A DNA stretch of 64,000 nt, taken from NCBI GenBank assembly GCA_020635175.1, contig JACKAH010000002.1:118582-182581 (forward strand), given 5' to 3'. Both the position numbers and the translations under genes were made by a program. How positions within the stretch are numbered: the first letter of the stretch is position 1; each line of letters begins with the position of its first letter. The stretch comes from Deltaproteobacteria bacterium (GTDB lineage: Bacteria > Bdellovibrionota_C > UBA2361 > J135). Shown piece by piece: positions 45,281 through 54,086 of the stretch. A model generated the notes under the pieces. That model was not told the origin of the DNA and searched no databases. It saw only the letters and a list, made by a program, of their open reading frames with translations.

Positions 45281-46060
45281 ATGAAGTATGTAATTGCAGT
45301 TGTCTCTGGAAAGGGTGGAGTTGGTAAGTCCACTGTAGCGGTTAATTTAGCAGTTTCGATTGCTAACACAGGAGCAAAAGTAGCTCTTATAGATTGTGAT
45401 TTTTATGGCCCGAGCATTCCAACTCTGATGGGCCCTGGTGAAGTTGCAGTTGATCACGAAAGGAGACTTATTCCACCAGTTAAGTATGGTGTTAAGTACA
45501 TCTCCATAGGGTTTTTCCTGCAGAACCCGGATGATCCGGTCATATGGAGAGGTCCAATGTTTCAAACCGCGATGCGTCAGATGTTTGAAGATGTTAGTTG
45601 GGGAGAGGTTGATTTTTGTATCGTCGACATGCCACCGGGAACAGGTGATGCGCAGCTTTCACTAGCTCAGAACTTCCCATTATCTGGCGCCGTTGTTGTA
45701 ACAACGCCTCAGGAAGTTGCATTAGCAGATGTGCGTAAAGCTGTGAACATGCTTGCTAAGGTGAATGTGCCGATATTGGGAGTAGTAGAGAACATGGCTG
45801 GATTTGTTACTCCAGATGGGCAGAGTTTTGATATCTTTGGCACAGGTGGTGGAGAAAAACTCGCGAATATGTTTCAATTTCCACTGCTAGCTACATTTCC
45901 ACTTGAGATGAGCATCAGAGAGGGGGGTGATAGTGGAGAGCCAGTAGCTACTAACGATTCTTCGGCAATGTACCCACTTTTTAGGGACTTAGCAGAAGCG
46001 GTAATCTCTAGAGCAGAGGAAATTACAGCAGATCAACCTCAATTGACAGTTGTTAATTAG
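45281..46060 (+). CDS. mrp: Mrp/ApbC/NBP35-type iron-sulfur carrier ATPase
   Basis: The 259-residue protein begins directly with the deviant Walker A AVVSGKGGVGKSTVAVNLA, so the N-terminal DUF59 domain of E. coli Mrp is absent. Other marks are LIDCDFYGPSIPTLMG, VIWRGPMFQTAMRQM, CIVDMPPGTGDAQLSLAQ and GVVENMAGFV. The usual CxxC between GFV and the next strand is not present here (it reads GFVTPDGQSFDIFG). Since that CxxC normally holds the cluster, cluster binding may differ. Confidence 0.88.
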   Translation: MKYVIAVVSGKGGVGKSTVAVNLAVSIANTGAKVALIDCDFYGPSIPTLMGPGEVAVDHERRLIPPVKYGVKYISIGFFLQNPDDPVIWRGPMFQTAMRQMFEDVSWGEVDFCIVDMPPGTGDAQLSLAQNFPLSGAVVVTTPQEVALADVRKAVNMLAKVNVPILGVVENMAGFVTPDGQSFDIFGTGGGEKLANMFQFPLLATFPLEMSIREGGDSGEPVATNDSSAMYPLFRDLAEAVISRAEEITADQPQLTVVN

Positions 46061-46114
46061 GTGTGTAACCTCTCAAATTCTTAATAAGAACTCAGTTATT
46101 ACGGAGCATTACTG

Positions 46115-46483
46115 GTGTTTCAGCTTGTATTGACATTTCATTTAGCTCTCTGTGTTGCAATGATTTTTTTAGTCCTGCTTCAACAGGGAAAAGGCGCTGA
46201 TGCTGGAGCAACATTCGGTGGAAGCAGTAGCACAACTGTATTTGGTGCCTCTGGTGCTAGTACGCTTTTAACGAAAGCTACTACATTAGGTGCAATATTG
46301 TTTATGGTTAGTTCTATTGTGCTTGTTAAAATGTATCCTGCAGGTGTAGTTCAATCACAGTCCAGTCAAGATATCTTATCTGACTCAGTTTTAAATACTG
46401 AAGCCGCATCAGAAACTGTAGATAGTTCTGCTAGTGAAGTTCCAGTCGCTAATGATGCAGTAGAAGAGACTTCTAAGCAGTAA
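46115..46483 (+). CDS. secG: Preprotein translocase subunit SecG
   Basis: The 122-residue protein has two hydrophobic segments, LTFHLALCVAMIFLVLLQQG and LGAILFMVSSIVLVKMY, separated by the GADAGATFGGSSSTTVFGASG loop region typical of SecG, and an acidic Ser/Glu tail. It assists SecYE in export. The start is GTG. It is followed 22 bases later by tRNA-Leu(GAG), the same order as in E. coli. Confidence 0.93.
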   Translation: MFQLVLTFHLALCVAMIFLVLLQQGKGADAGATFGGSSSTTVFGASGASTLLTKATTLGAILFMVSSIVLVKMYPAGVVQSQSSQDILSDSVLNTEAASETVDSSASEVPVANDAVEETSKQ

Positions 46484-46505
46484 CAAGATCTTATGACTAA
46501 TTCAT

Positions 46506-46591
46506 GCCCAGGTGGTGGAATGGTAGACACGCTAGCTTGAGGGGCTAGTGGGCGTAAGCCCGTGGACGTTCAAATCGTCTCCTGGGCACCA
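46506..46591 (+). tRNA. tRNA-Leu (GAG anticodon)
   Basis: The acceptor stem GCCCAGG pairs with CCTGGGC, followed by ACCA, so CCA is encoded. The anticodon stem CTAGC/GCTAG encloses TTGAGGG, giving anticodon GAG. A variable arm (TGGGCGTAAGCCC) identifies a class II tRNA, and the T arm is GGACGTTCAAATCGTCTC. Length is 86 bases with no defect. It is probably cotranscribed with secG. Confidence 0.96.
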
Positions 46592-46645
46592 TGTTTTGAT
46601 TTAAAACAAGATGTGGTGCATTTGGTTTTTGGTTGGTTTAGAAAA

Positions 46646-46735
46646 TTAGAGTGCTATTAGGTCTTTTAGAAAGAAAAACACGACAGTCATTCCAAAACCT
46701 ATCCATAAGTATAAGATAAGAACCTTTTCATCCAT
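46646..46735 (-). CDS. Candidate 29-residue single-helix membrane protein
   Basis: The minus strand between tRNA-Leu and sodA holds an ATG frame of 29 codons: MDEKVLILYLWIGFGMTVV, then a Phe/Leu helix end and KDLIAL. One hydrophobic helix is flanked by acidic and basic residues, as in bacterial small membrane proteins. GGAGGGGG lies about 10 bases before the ATG. It is short, so chance is a serious alternative; the ribosome-binding site and hydrophobic pattern are what support it. Confidence 0.4.
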   Translation of the reverse strand: MDEKVLILYLWIGFGMTVVFFFLKDLIAL

Positions 46736-46921
46736 TTGCAGTTATCCCCCTCCGCTTTGAGCCCCTAAAAAACCTATTCTTTAATTCTAGCAGTTCTAAA
46801 ATTCTTAAGCACATGAGATAGCAGGAATATTCCCTAAACCAGAAATTTTGTGTTAGGGTGATGTCAAGCTTCACATGAGAAGCTAATTGCTTGAAAATAA
46901 ACAAACTTTTGGAGATGAAAA

Positions 46922-47527
46922 ATGGCTTATCAACTACCAAGCTTACCCTATGATTACAATGCGCTTGAGCCACATATCGACGCTAAAACTATGGAGATTC
47001 ACCATACAAAGCACCATCAGGCATACATCAACAACGTAAATGCTGCTCTCGAAGGAACTGAGTGGGCAGATAAGCCAATTGAAGATCTATTAAGAAGTTT
47101 TAACGATCTGCCAGCTGATAAAAAAGGAGCAGTTCAGAATAATGGTGGTGGGCATGCAAACCATTCACTTTTTTGGTCGATAATGGGGCCAAAATGCGGT
47201 GGTGCTCCAACAGGTTCTCTTGAAAAAGCAATTGATTCAGAACTTGGTGGTTTTGATTCATTCAAGGATGCTTTTTCAAAAGCTGCTGCAACTCGTTTTG
47301 GAAGTGGTTGGGCTTGGTTATGTGTAGATAATGGTAAGCTAGTCGTTGAAAGCACTGCGAACCAAGATTCTCCATTGATGACAGGAAAAACTCCGATTTT
47401 GGGTTTGGATGTTTGGGAGCATGCTTACTACTTGAATTATCAAAATAGAAGACCAGATTATGTTTCTGCCTGGTGGAATGTTGTTAACTGGGACGAAGTT
47501 AATAAACGTTATGAAGCGGCTAAGTAA
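46922..47527 (+). CDS. sodA: Superoxide dismutase, manganese type
   Basis: The protein has 201 residues. The metal ligands are His in IHHTKHHQAY, the second His in NGGGHANHSLFW, and Asp/His in GLDVWEHAYYLNY. The Gln that hydrogen-bonds the metal-bound solvent is in the C-terminal ANQDSPLM, as in Mn-SOD, whereas Fe-SOD has it after the second His. Cambialistic activity cannot be excluded. GGAG is seven bases before the ATG. No signal peptide is present, so it is cytoplasmic. It heads a plus-strand run of five genes. Confidence 0.93.
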   Translation: MAYQLPSLPYDYNALEPHIDAKTMEIHHTKHHQAYINNVNAALEGTEWADKPIEDLLRSFNDLPADKKGAVQNNGGGHANHSLFWSIMGPKCGGAPTGSLEKAIDSELGGFDSFKDAFSKAAATRFGSGWAWLCVDNGKLVVESTANQDSPLMTGKTPILGLDVWEHAYYLNYQNRRPDYVSAWWNVVNWDEVNKRYEAAK

Positions 47528-47544
47528 GTTTTAAGGAGCGATTT

Positions 47545-48345
47545 ATGAAAAAGATTTTACTATTCACATCTCTTGTTGCAATTGCGTCTACTGCTTTTGC
47601 TGATGTCTCTGTGACTTTTACTACCAAAGATTTCGGATCTGGTAAGCAAGAGAATCAGACAATGTATATCAAGGGAGATAACCTTGCGATTAGTGAGAAA
47701 AATAACATTCAGCAGCCTGACATGATCTTTAAAAGTACTGCTAAAGAGGCCGTAGCAATTGATCATTCGCGTCGTGAATACTTTGTAATGAACAAAGAGA
47801 CAATGCAAAAAATTGGTGGTCAAATGAGTGCTGCAATGAAACAGATGCAGGCACAAATGGCAACAATGCCACCTGAGCAAAGACGTATGATGGAAAGCAT
47901 GATGAGTGGTAAACTAGGAAATATGGGAGCTGCTCAGAAAGCCAAGATAGAAGTTAGAAAAACTGGTGAAACTGACAAGATAGACGGAAAGCCAGTTGTA
48001 AAATATGAGATTGTTAAAAATGGTAGAAAAACAACTGAATATTGGGTAACTCCGATTTCAAATGTTAAAAACGGTCAACAGGTTTATACCGCTTTCTCTA
48101 GTTTGGGGAGCTTTATGAGTGATCTGATTGATTCCATGAAAGACTTTCCGCTTGCATCATCAATTGAAACTCCTTTTTCTGAGTTTACCTCAATTAATGG
48201 CATTCCTGTTTTAACTAGACAATTTGACCAGAATGGAAAAGTTACTCAGGAAACTCGCTTTGGTGAGATAGTTGAGGCACAGTTTGCAATGAGTTCATTT
48301 GAGCCACCAGCAGGATACAAAGCGAATAATCCGACTCAATTTTAG
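47545..48345 (+). CDS. DUF4412 exported protein
   Basis: The protein has 266 residues. It has a signal sequence (KKILLFTSLVAIASTAFAD) and a Met/Gln-rich centre (MSAAMKQMQAQMATMPPEQ, then RRMMESMMSGK). Beta-rich ends such as ENQTMYIKGDNLAI and VKYEIVKNGRKTTEYWVTPI match the DUF4412 type of periplasmic/outer-membrane-facing proteins. It is 17 bases after sodA and three bases before the LOG gene, so the operon is likely. The role is unknown. Confidence 0.8.
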   Translation: MKKILLFTSLVAIASTAFADVSVTFTTKDFGSGKQENQTMYIKGDNLAISEKNNIQQPDMIFKSTAKEAVAIDHSRREYFVMNKETMQKIGGQMSAAMKQMQAQMATMPPEQRRMMESMMSGKLGNMGAAQKAKIEVRKTGETDKIDGKPVVKYEIVKNGRKTTEYWVTPISNVKNGQQVYTAFSSLGSFMSDLIDSMKDFPLASSIETPFSEFTSINGIPVLTRQFDQNGKVTQETRFGEIVEAQFAMSSFEPPAGYKANNPTQF

Positions 48346-48348
48346 TTA

Positions 48349-49149
48349 GTGAATAACGAAAATTGTAGCGAAAAAGAGCTAACTGAGTGGGGAAAGGCAA
48401 CCTGCTCGAATGAAGAAAGGCTATTCCTAGAAGGCCCTAAAACTCGCCGTTTCGAATTCTTTAGGGCCTTACGTATTTTTTTCGAATGCATCTCTGGTTT
48501 CAGGAGATTACACTTCATAGGCCCATGCATAACTGTCTTTGGTTCAGCTAGATTTAGGGAAGATCACCGTTATTATCAGTTAGCTCGTGAAGTTGGAAGT
48601 AATATAGCAAAACTTGGTCTCACGGTTATCACTGGTGGTGGCCCAGGCATTATGGAGGCTGCCAATAGAGGAGCCAAGGAAGCGGGGGGATATTCCGTTG
48701 GTTGTAATATCGTACTGCCTTCCGAGCAGAAACCTAATCCTTATTTAGATCTCTGGGTAGATTTTAGATACTTCTTTGTGCGTAAGTTTATGCTTACTAA
48801 GTATTCTTTTGCATTTATTGTAATGCCTGGTGGGTATGGAACTTTAGATGAGGTTTTTGAAACGTTAACACTAATTCAGACAAAGAAGATTAAACACTTT
48901 CCTGTTGTCTTAATGGGCAAGGATTATTGGGAGCCTCTCTTAAGTTTTCTTAGTAAAAGTTTGGTTGCTAATAAAACTATTAGTGACTCTGACCTAGACC
49001 TCTTTTATTTAACTGATTCAGTTGACGAGGCTATCGAGGTTGTAACTCAATCCATGATTCAGCGCTTTGGATTTAAGTGGCAATCCAAAGTTGCAGATAA
49101 ATCAAGACCTTGGAAATGGTCAATGGTAGAACACTACTTTAATTCATAA
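48349..49149 (+). CDS. LOG-family (cytokinin-activating-type) nucleotide hydrolase
   Basis: The protein has 266 residues. The LOG signature is GGGPGIMEAANRGAKEAGG and, later, MPGGYGTLDEVFE; these bind the ribose phosphate and hold the catalytic Arg/Glu. Related bacterial enzymes split nucleoside 5'-monophosphates at the N-glycosidic bond. An N-terminal extension of about 60 residues precedes the core, so it is longer than the ~190-residue minimal enzymes. The start is GTG three bases after the DUF4412 stop. Confidence 0.85.
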   Translation: MNNENCSEKELTEWGKATCSNEERLFLEGPKTRRFEFFRALRIFFECISGFRRLHFIGPCITVFGSARFREDHRYYQLAREVGSNIAKLGLTVITGGGPGIMEAANRGAKEAGGYSVGCNIVLPSEQKPNPYLDLWVDFRYFFVRKFMLTKYSFAFIVMPGGYGTLDEVFETLTLIQTKKIKHFPVVLMGKDYWEPLLSFLSKSLVANKTISDSDLDLFYLTDSVDEAIEVVTQSMIQRFGFKWQSKVADKSRPWKWSMVEHYFNS

Positions 49150-49185
49150 ATCTAGTATGATATCTTTTCACGAGGAGGATTCTCT

Positions 49186-51648
49186 ATGACAAAAGCTAAG
49201 AAATCATTGCAAGTTGCACTTCTTTGTGGAGGACCATCCTTAGAGAGAGGTATATCTCTTAACTCAGCTAGATCTGCCTGTGACCATTTGCATTCAGAAC
49301 AGGTAACAGTTAATCCGATCTACTTTGATCACCAAAAGAAAGCCTATAAGATTTCACGTGGTCAGCTTTACTCGAACACCCCATCTGATTTTGACTTTAA
49401 GCTTGCTAGCTCTGCAACTCCATTAACCAGAAAGGAGTTGAGGGATTATCTTAGCACTATGGATCTTGCTCTCCCTGCCATACATGGCCCTTTTGGTGAA
49501 GATGGTGAGCTTCAAACATGGCTTGAAAAGTGGAAGATCCCATTTGTTGGTTCAACTAGTGAGTCTTGCCACAATGCATTTGATAAACATACAGCTAATC
49601 AGTTTATTGCAGAGAACGGTTTTTTCACGCTTCCTTCTGCTGTTTTACAAAAGGACAAGCGTGATCACCGAAAAATCGTAGAGCAATTTTTTAGTGATCA
49701 TAAGTTAGCCCGGGCGATTGTTAAGCCTGCAACGGGGGGATCCAGTATCGCTGTTTACTCGGTATCGAGCGTAGAAGAAGCACTAGAGAAGTCTAAGATT
49801 ATTTTTCGAGATAGAGTAGATGAGAGAGTTGTACTTGAGCCTTTTTGTGAAGGAAAAGAGTTTACAGTTATCTTGCTCGAAAATCGTTATGGCATGCCTG
49901 TAGCTATTATGCCCACTGAGATAGAATTAGATTATACAGATCATCAGATTTTTGATTACAGACGTAAGTATCTCGCCACAAGGCAGGTTACATATCATTG
50001 TCCTCCTAGGTTTGATGATAATGTTGTCGAGCGGATACAGATTCAATCTGAACAGCTCTATACCTTGTTTGGAATGAAAGACTTTGCTCGCTTTGATGGT
50101 TGGTTGCTTCCTGATGGAAATCTATGGTTCTCTGATTTCAATCCAATTAGCGGGATGGAACAAAATAGTTTCCTCTTTATGCAATCTGCGCGAATTGGAA
50201 TGAGTCACAGAAATGTGCTCGAGTTCGTTGTTCAGAGCGCTTGTCGGCGTTATCAGATTAATTTTCCGAAACCAAGAACAGAAGCTTCTGAAGCTAAAAA
50301 ACCTATAAATGTAATTTTTGGAGGAGACACTGCCGAGCGTCAGGTCTCATTAATGAGTGGCACTAATGTGTGGTTGAAACTTAGAAATTCTAAGAAATAT
50401 GAACCTCAACCGTATATCTTAGATTCAAAGATGCAGGTATGGCGCTTGCCTTATCCGTTCGCACTTAATCATACTTGTGAAGAGATAATCGATATGTGCC
50501 ATTCTGCAGAGCAGGATGATAAACGTCTCAGTGTTTTGAAGCGTAGAGTTCTAGATAAATTAGCGCCTGAGCCTGACCAGATAAGTGAAAAATGGTTCCT
50601 GCCAGAAAAAATGAGCTTAGAGCAATTCTTGGATACGTCAGAAGCTGTTTTCATCGGATTACATGGTGGAATGGGAGAGGATGGTCGTATTCAGGCGATG
50701 CTTGAGGAGCGTGGAGTCCCATTTAACGGACCAAGTTCAAAAGCCTCTCATCTTTGTGCGGACAAGCATGCGACTGGACTAGCTGTAGCTAAGTTAGAGG
50801 AACATGACATTTATACTGCTAAGAAGAGAAAAGTTAGCATTGATAGCTTCAAAGGGTACTCGATGCTGGAATACAATGCTTACTGGGATGACCTTACAAG
50901 TTATTTGGGGACGGGTAGCATAATTGTTAAGCCCGTTGATGATGGTTGTTCAGCAGGTGTTGTGCGTCTCTTTACTCCCGAAGATCTTCGTACCTATATT
51001 CATTTTGCACAAAATGGATCGAGCTGTATTCCTGCAGACTGTCTAACAAATCAGCACGGCATTATTGAGATGCCTACTCAAAAAGTGAACTTTCTGCTTT
51101 TTGAAGAATTTATTACTACAGATAAAGTTGAAGTCGTTGGTAAGAAGCTGAAGTGGCAGACTGTTAGCGGCTGGATTGAGGTAACGGTTGGGATTTTAGA
51201 GGAGAATGGCAAAATCAGATCGCTAAATCCTAGTATTACCGTTGCAAGTGGAAATATATTGAGTCTTGAGGAGAAATTTCAGGGTGGTACAGGAGTAAAT
51301 ATTACTCCTCCTCCTCAGAAATATGTGAGTGCGCTCGCATTAAAACAAGCAAAAAAGAGGATCGAAATTGTAGCTTCAGAATTGGGGTTACAAGGATACT
51401 CACGAATAGATGCTTTTATGAATGTAAAAACAGGTAAACTGGTGATCATTGAAGTAAATACTCTGCCTGGTTTAACAGCTTCAACTGTAATTTTCCACCA
51501 AGCATTAGCAGAAAAGACTTCACTTTCTCCAGTTCAGTTTGTCGAGAAGATTTGCGATAGTATGTATACGCGCTTTGATAAGCATCTAGAAGAAAAGAGA
51601 AATGTTAACAAGCATCCTGGGGTTTTAAAGCTTGTTTCCTCAAAATAG
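49186..51648 (+). CDS. Tandem fusion of two D-alanine-D-alanine-ligase-like ATP-grasp modules
   Basis: The protein has 820 residues, about twice a normal Ddl. Module 1 (about 5-360): GGPSLERGISLNSARS, HGPFGEDGELQTWLE, VKPATGGSSIAV, and FARFDGWLLPDGNLWFSDFN (DFNPISGME where EVNTxPGMT is usual). Module 2 (about 370-805): FGGDTAERQVSLMSG, GLHGGMGEDGRIQAMLEERG, VKPVDDGCSAGVVRL and RIDAFMNVKTGKLVIIEVNT. Module 2 keeps the canonical site; module 1 has Asp for the metal Glu. It may join D-Ala pairs or another dipeptide for cell-wall building. A strong GAGGAGG precedes the ATG. Confidence 0.88.
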   Translation: MTKAKKSLQVALLCGGPSLERGISLNSARSACDHLHSEQVTVNPIYFDHQKKAYKISRGQLYSNTPSDFDFKLASSATPLTRKELRDYLSTMDLALPAIHGPFGEDGELQTWLEKWKIPFVGSTSESCHNAFDKHTANQFIAENGFFTLPSAVLQKDKRDHRKIVEQFFSDHKLARAIVKPATGGSSIAVYSVSSVEEALEKSKIIFRDRVDERVVLEPFCEGKEFTVILLENRYGMPVAIMPTEIELDYTDHQIFDYRRKYLATRQVTYHCPPRFDDNVVERIQIQSEQLYTLFGMKDFARFDGWLLPDGNLWFSDFNPISGMEQNSFLFMQSARIGMSHRNVLEFVVQSACRRYQINFPKPRTEASEAKKPINVIFGGDTAERQVSLMSGTNVWLKLRNSKKYEPQPYILDSKMQVWRLPYPFALNHTCEEIIDMCHSAEQDDKRLSVLKRRVLDKLAPEPDQISEKWFLPEKMSLEQFLDTSEAVFIGLHGGMGEDGRIQAMLEERGVPFNGPSSKASHLCADKHATGLAVAKLEEHDIYTAKKRKVSIDSFKGYSMLEYNAYWDDLTSYLGTGSIIVKPVDDGCSAGVVRLFTPEDLRTYIHFAQNGSSCIPADCLTNQHGIIEMPTQKVNFLLFEEFITTDKVEVVGKKLKWQTVSGWIEVTVGILEENGKIRSLNPSITVASGNILSLEEKFQGGTGVNITPPPQKYVSALALKQAKKRIEIVASELGLQGYSRIDAFMNVKTGKLVIIEVNTLPGLTASTVIFHQALAEKTSLSPVQFVEKICDSMYTRFDKHLEEKRNVNKHPGVLKLVSSK

Positions 51649-51666
51649 ATAGGTTTTGTTTCTAGC

Positions 51667-52770
51667 TTGAAAAAGAAAAATTTAATACCTGGTTTAAGTA
51701 AATTTGAGAGCTTGACACTGCGTGGAGGTGAAGAGCTTGAGAAGGCACTCAAATGGGTTGCCACACAGATTGAACAGTTTGTTCACTACCAGCATGTAAG
51801 AGATTTTGATTTTGCTTCACTTCAAAATTGGTTGGATTTTTACTCACAGAAGAAATGGATTGAACAGCCAGAGAGTTTTTATCCACATCCAAAGACACTT
51901 CCAAAGGTAACTCGTACAACTATGCATCATCTACAAGATGGTGAGGTTTTCGATCTTAGCTTCAAAAGCTCATATAAGCCTATTAACAAGGAGTATGCTA
52001 AGGAGTTTAAAGCGTATAAAGAGAATCAAACTTTTTATGCGAGAGTTTGGAAACACCAAGAACCCGCCAAAGCAACAATAGTTGCTGTGCATGGCTGGAC
52101 AATGGGTGACCAGCGTATTAATTCTCTCGCTTTCTTGCCGGGTCTCTTTTACCAACTTGGGCTTGATATGGTGATAATCGAGCTCCCATTTCATGGCAGA
52201 CGCGTATGTAAAGATGAGCGTGAAAAACGCGTTATTTTTCCAGGCGCTCATGTTGCTAGAACAAACGAAGGAATTGCACAGACTATTTGGGATCTCCGTA
52301 TGCTCAATACCTGGCTTGAATCTCAAGGCGCACAAAATATAGGTTGCATGGGGATGAGTCTAGGGGGCTATATTTCAGCTCTTTGGTCTTCCCTTGATGA
52401 GCTTCAGTTTTGTATTCCAATTGTACCCGTTGCTAATATGGGAACATTAGCTTGGGAGATAATTAGCAAGAAAAGTGAATTTAGCGTAATCGAAAAACAA
52501 GGGATTACGGTTGACGACTTAGAACTGGCATTTCGTGTTCATTGTCCGTTAGCCTATACCCCGAAGCTTCCTCTGCACAGGCGAATGATAATAGCTGGTT
52601 TAGCTGATCATATCGTTCCGCCAAGACACCCTCATTTACTTTGGGAGCATTGGCAACATCCAGAAATACATTGGCTGTCAGGTGGTCATATGGCTCACTT
52701 TAGAAGATCCAAGGCTGTTACGAAGATGACAGAGTTTTTTCAACGAAATGGTCTTACTTCTAAGAATTAA
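51667..52770 (+). CDS. Alpha/beta hydrolase family protein
   Basis: The protein has 367 residues. The oxyanion region is VAVHGWTMGDQ; the nucleophile elbow is GMSLGGYISALW; the likely acid and His are in IIAGLADHIVPPRHP and WLSGGHMAHF. An N-terminal extension of about 130 residues is unusual. It is broadly like ABHD18-type hydrolases. Substrate unknown. TTG is the likely start. It follows the tandem Ddl by 18 bases, so its substrate might concern the same cell-wall or peptide material, which is inference. Confidence 0.8.
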   Translation: MKKKNLIPGLSKFESLTLRGGEELEKALKWVATQIEQFVHYQHVRDFDFASLQNWLDFYSQKKWIEQPESFYPHPKTLPKVTRTTMHHLQDGEVFDLSFKSSYKPINKEYAKEFKAYKENQTFYARVWKHQEPAKATIVAVHGWTMGDQRINSLAFLPGLFYQLGLDMVIIELPFHGRRVCKDEREKRVIFPGAHVARTNEGIAQTIWDLRMLNTWLESQGAQNIGCMGMSLGGYISALWSSLDELQFCIPIVPVANMGTLAWEIISKKSEFSVIEKQGITVDDLELAFRVHCPLAYTPKLPLHRRMIIAGLADHIVPPRHPHLLWEHWQHPEIHWLSGGHMAHFRRSKAVTKMTEFFQRNGLTSKN

Positions 52771-53001
52771 GGTGTTTTATAAACGCGGCCACTACCAAGT
52801 TTGACCATCTGCAAATAGTCCGATCTCTTCGGACTAGAAATCTCTGATAACGAAGAAATAGAACCATACAGATACATTACCCTGGACTGATTTTGCTTAT
52901 AATCTTAGTATCCAAGCATTAAGATACTGTGAGCAAGAATTATTATTGATGGTATCGGAGAGTTTAGATAGATTAAGACTTAGCTAAATAATTGATTTAA
53001 C

Positions 53002-54000
53002 ATGAAAGAATTGAATTCTTTAGATATTAAAATCCTTAGAGAGTTGGACAGAGATTCTAAGGCCACATATTCAGACATAGCAAAGTTAGTAAAAGCTACG
53101 CATGATACTGTTCGGTATCGAATCCAGAAGTTAGTTAAGGATCAGGTAATATTCAAATTTCAGACTGGGCTTGATTGGACAAAGCTAGGGTATCAAGTTT
53201 ACCAGATGTTATTACGAGTGCCCGCCGCGAACGAAGCCACACTTAACTCTATCTCTGATTTCTTAGTAGGTCGTGATGAGGTTGTTTGGGTTGCAAAATC
53301 AGACGGTCCTTTTGAGATTGCAATTGCAGTTCACACAACGTCTATCTCAGACTTCTCAATGTTTGTTGATAATTTACTTGGTGAGTTTAGTAACGTTATT
53401 TCAGAACGTGTTCTAATGTTAAATACATTTCATGAGTATTTGCCTCGAGACTTTTTAACTGATTCGAAAAGGCAACCTAAGAAAACTAAATTCTTTAGCA
53501 CTCATCCTGAAAATGTATATGAACTTGAGGAAGAGGATAGGGCTATTCTTTTAATCTTAGGGGAAAATAGCCGCTATTCGGCAAGTGATATTGAGAAGAT
53601 CTTGAAGAAGAGATCTAAGATAAATTTAAATCAGGCCCAGATTTCATACAGGATTAAGAAACTTCTTAATGATGAAATTATAGTCGGAAGTCCTTTAGCA
53701 ATTCGTCATTCAAAAATGGGCCTTCTTCAGTATAAAGTTCTTTTTAGGTTCGGAAGAAGCGATTCTGCCGACTGGGAAAAATTACTCCAAGAATGTCGGA
53801 AGTTGCCACAGTGCGTGTTTTTAGTTAAGCAGCTTGGTGCTTGGGATTACGAGATTGATTTAGAAGTTAGGGATGCGGGTGAGATAAGAGCTATCTTATC
53901 AAAGCTTTTTTCAAAGTATCCTGGTGTTGTTAGAGAGCACCTAACTCTTCCCATTAGAGAAGTCGTTAAGTTTGGAGCTCATACTCCTTTGAATCTCTAG
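53002..54000 (+). CDS. Duplicated Lrp/AsnC-type regulator
   Basis: The protein has 332 residues. Two Lrp-type modules are fused: an HTH at about 3-50 (LDIKILRELDRDSKATYSDI, THDTVRYRIQKLVKD) with a ligand-binding-type domain to about 150, and a second HTH at about 175-235 (EEDRAILLILGENSRYSASD, QISYRIKKLLNDEI) with a similar domain to the end. Typical Lrp is about 160 residues, so this is one full repeat. It could bind DNA as a pseudo-dimer. The DNA target and ligand are unknown. A terminator follows. Confidence 0.82.
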   Translation: MKELNSLDIKILRELDRDSKATYSDIAKLVKATHDTVRYRIQKLVKDQVIFKFQTGLDWTKLGYQVYQMLLRVPAANEATLNSISDFLVGRDEVVWVAKSDGPFEIAIAVHTTSISDFSMFVDNLLGEFSNVISERVLMLNTFHEYLPRDFLTDSKRQPKKTKFFSTHPENVYELEEEDRAILLILGENSRYSASDIEKILKKRSKINLNQAQISYRIKKLLNDEIIVGSPLAIRHSKMGLLQYKVLFRFGRSDSADWEKLLQECRKLPQCVFLVKQLGAWDYEIDLEVRDAGEIRAILSKLFSKYPGVVREHLTLPIREVVKFGAHTPLNL

Positions 54001-54034
54001 TTTAAATGGCGCGAACAACAAACCTAAATTCGTA

Positions 54035-54075
54035 CACGAGAGCTTGAGTTTGTCAGCTCATGCTCTCGTGTTTTG
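54035..54075 (+). terminator. Terminator after the Lrp-type gene
   Basis: CACGAGAGCTTGAG (54035-54048) pairs with CTCATGCTCTCGTG (54057-54070) at 13 of 14 positions, loop of 8 bases, followed by TTTTG. It lies between the convergent Lrp-type and GC-richer orphan genes and may serve both, although the T run is on the plus side only. Confidence 0.7.
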
Positions 54076-54086
54076 ATGAACCTCTG

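Noticed and set aside
52817..52835. Hairpin AGTCCGA/TCGGACT after the hydrolase gene as a terminator
   Set aside because: A 7-bp stem with a 5-base loop but no T run follows; too weak to list as a terminator.
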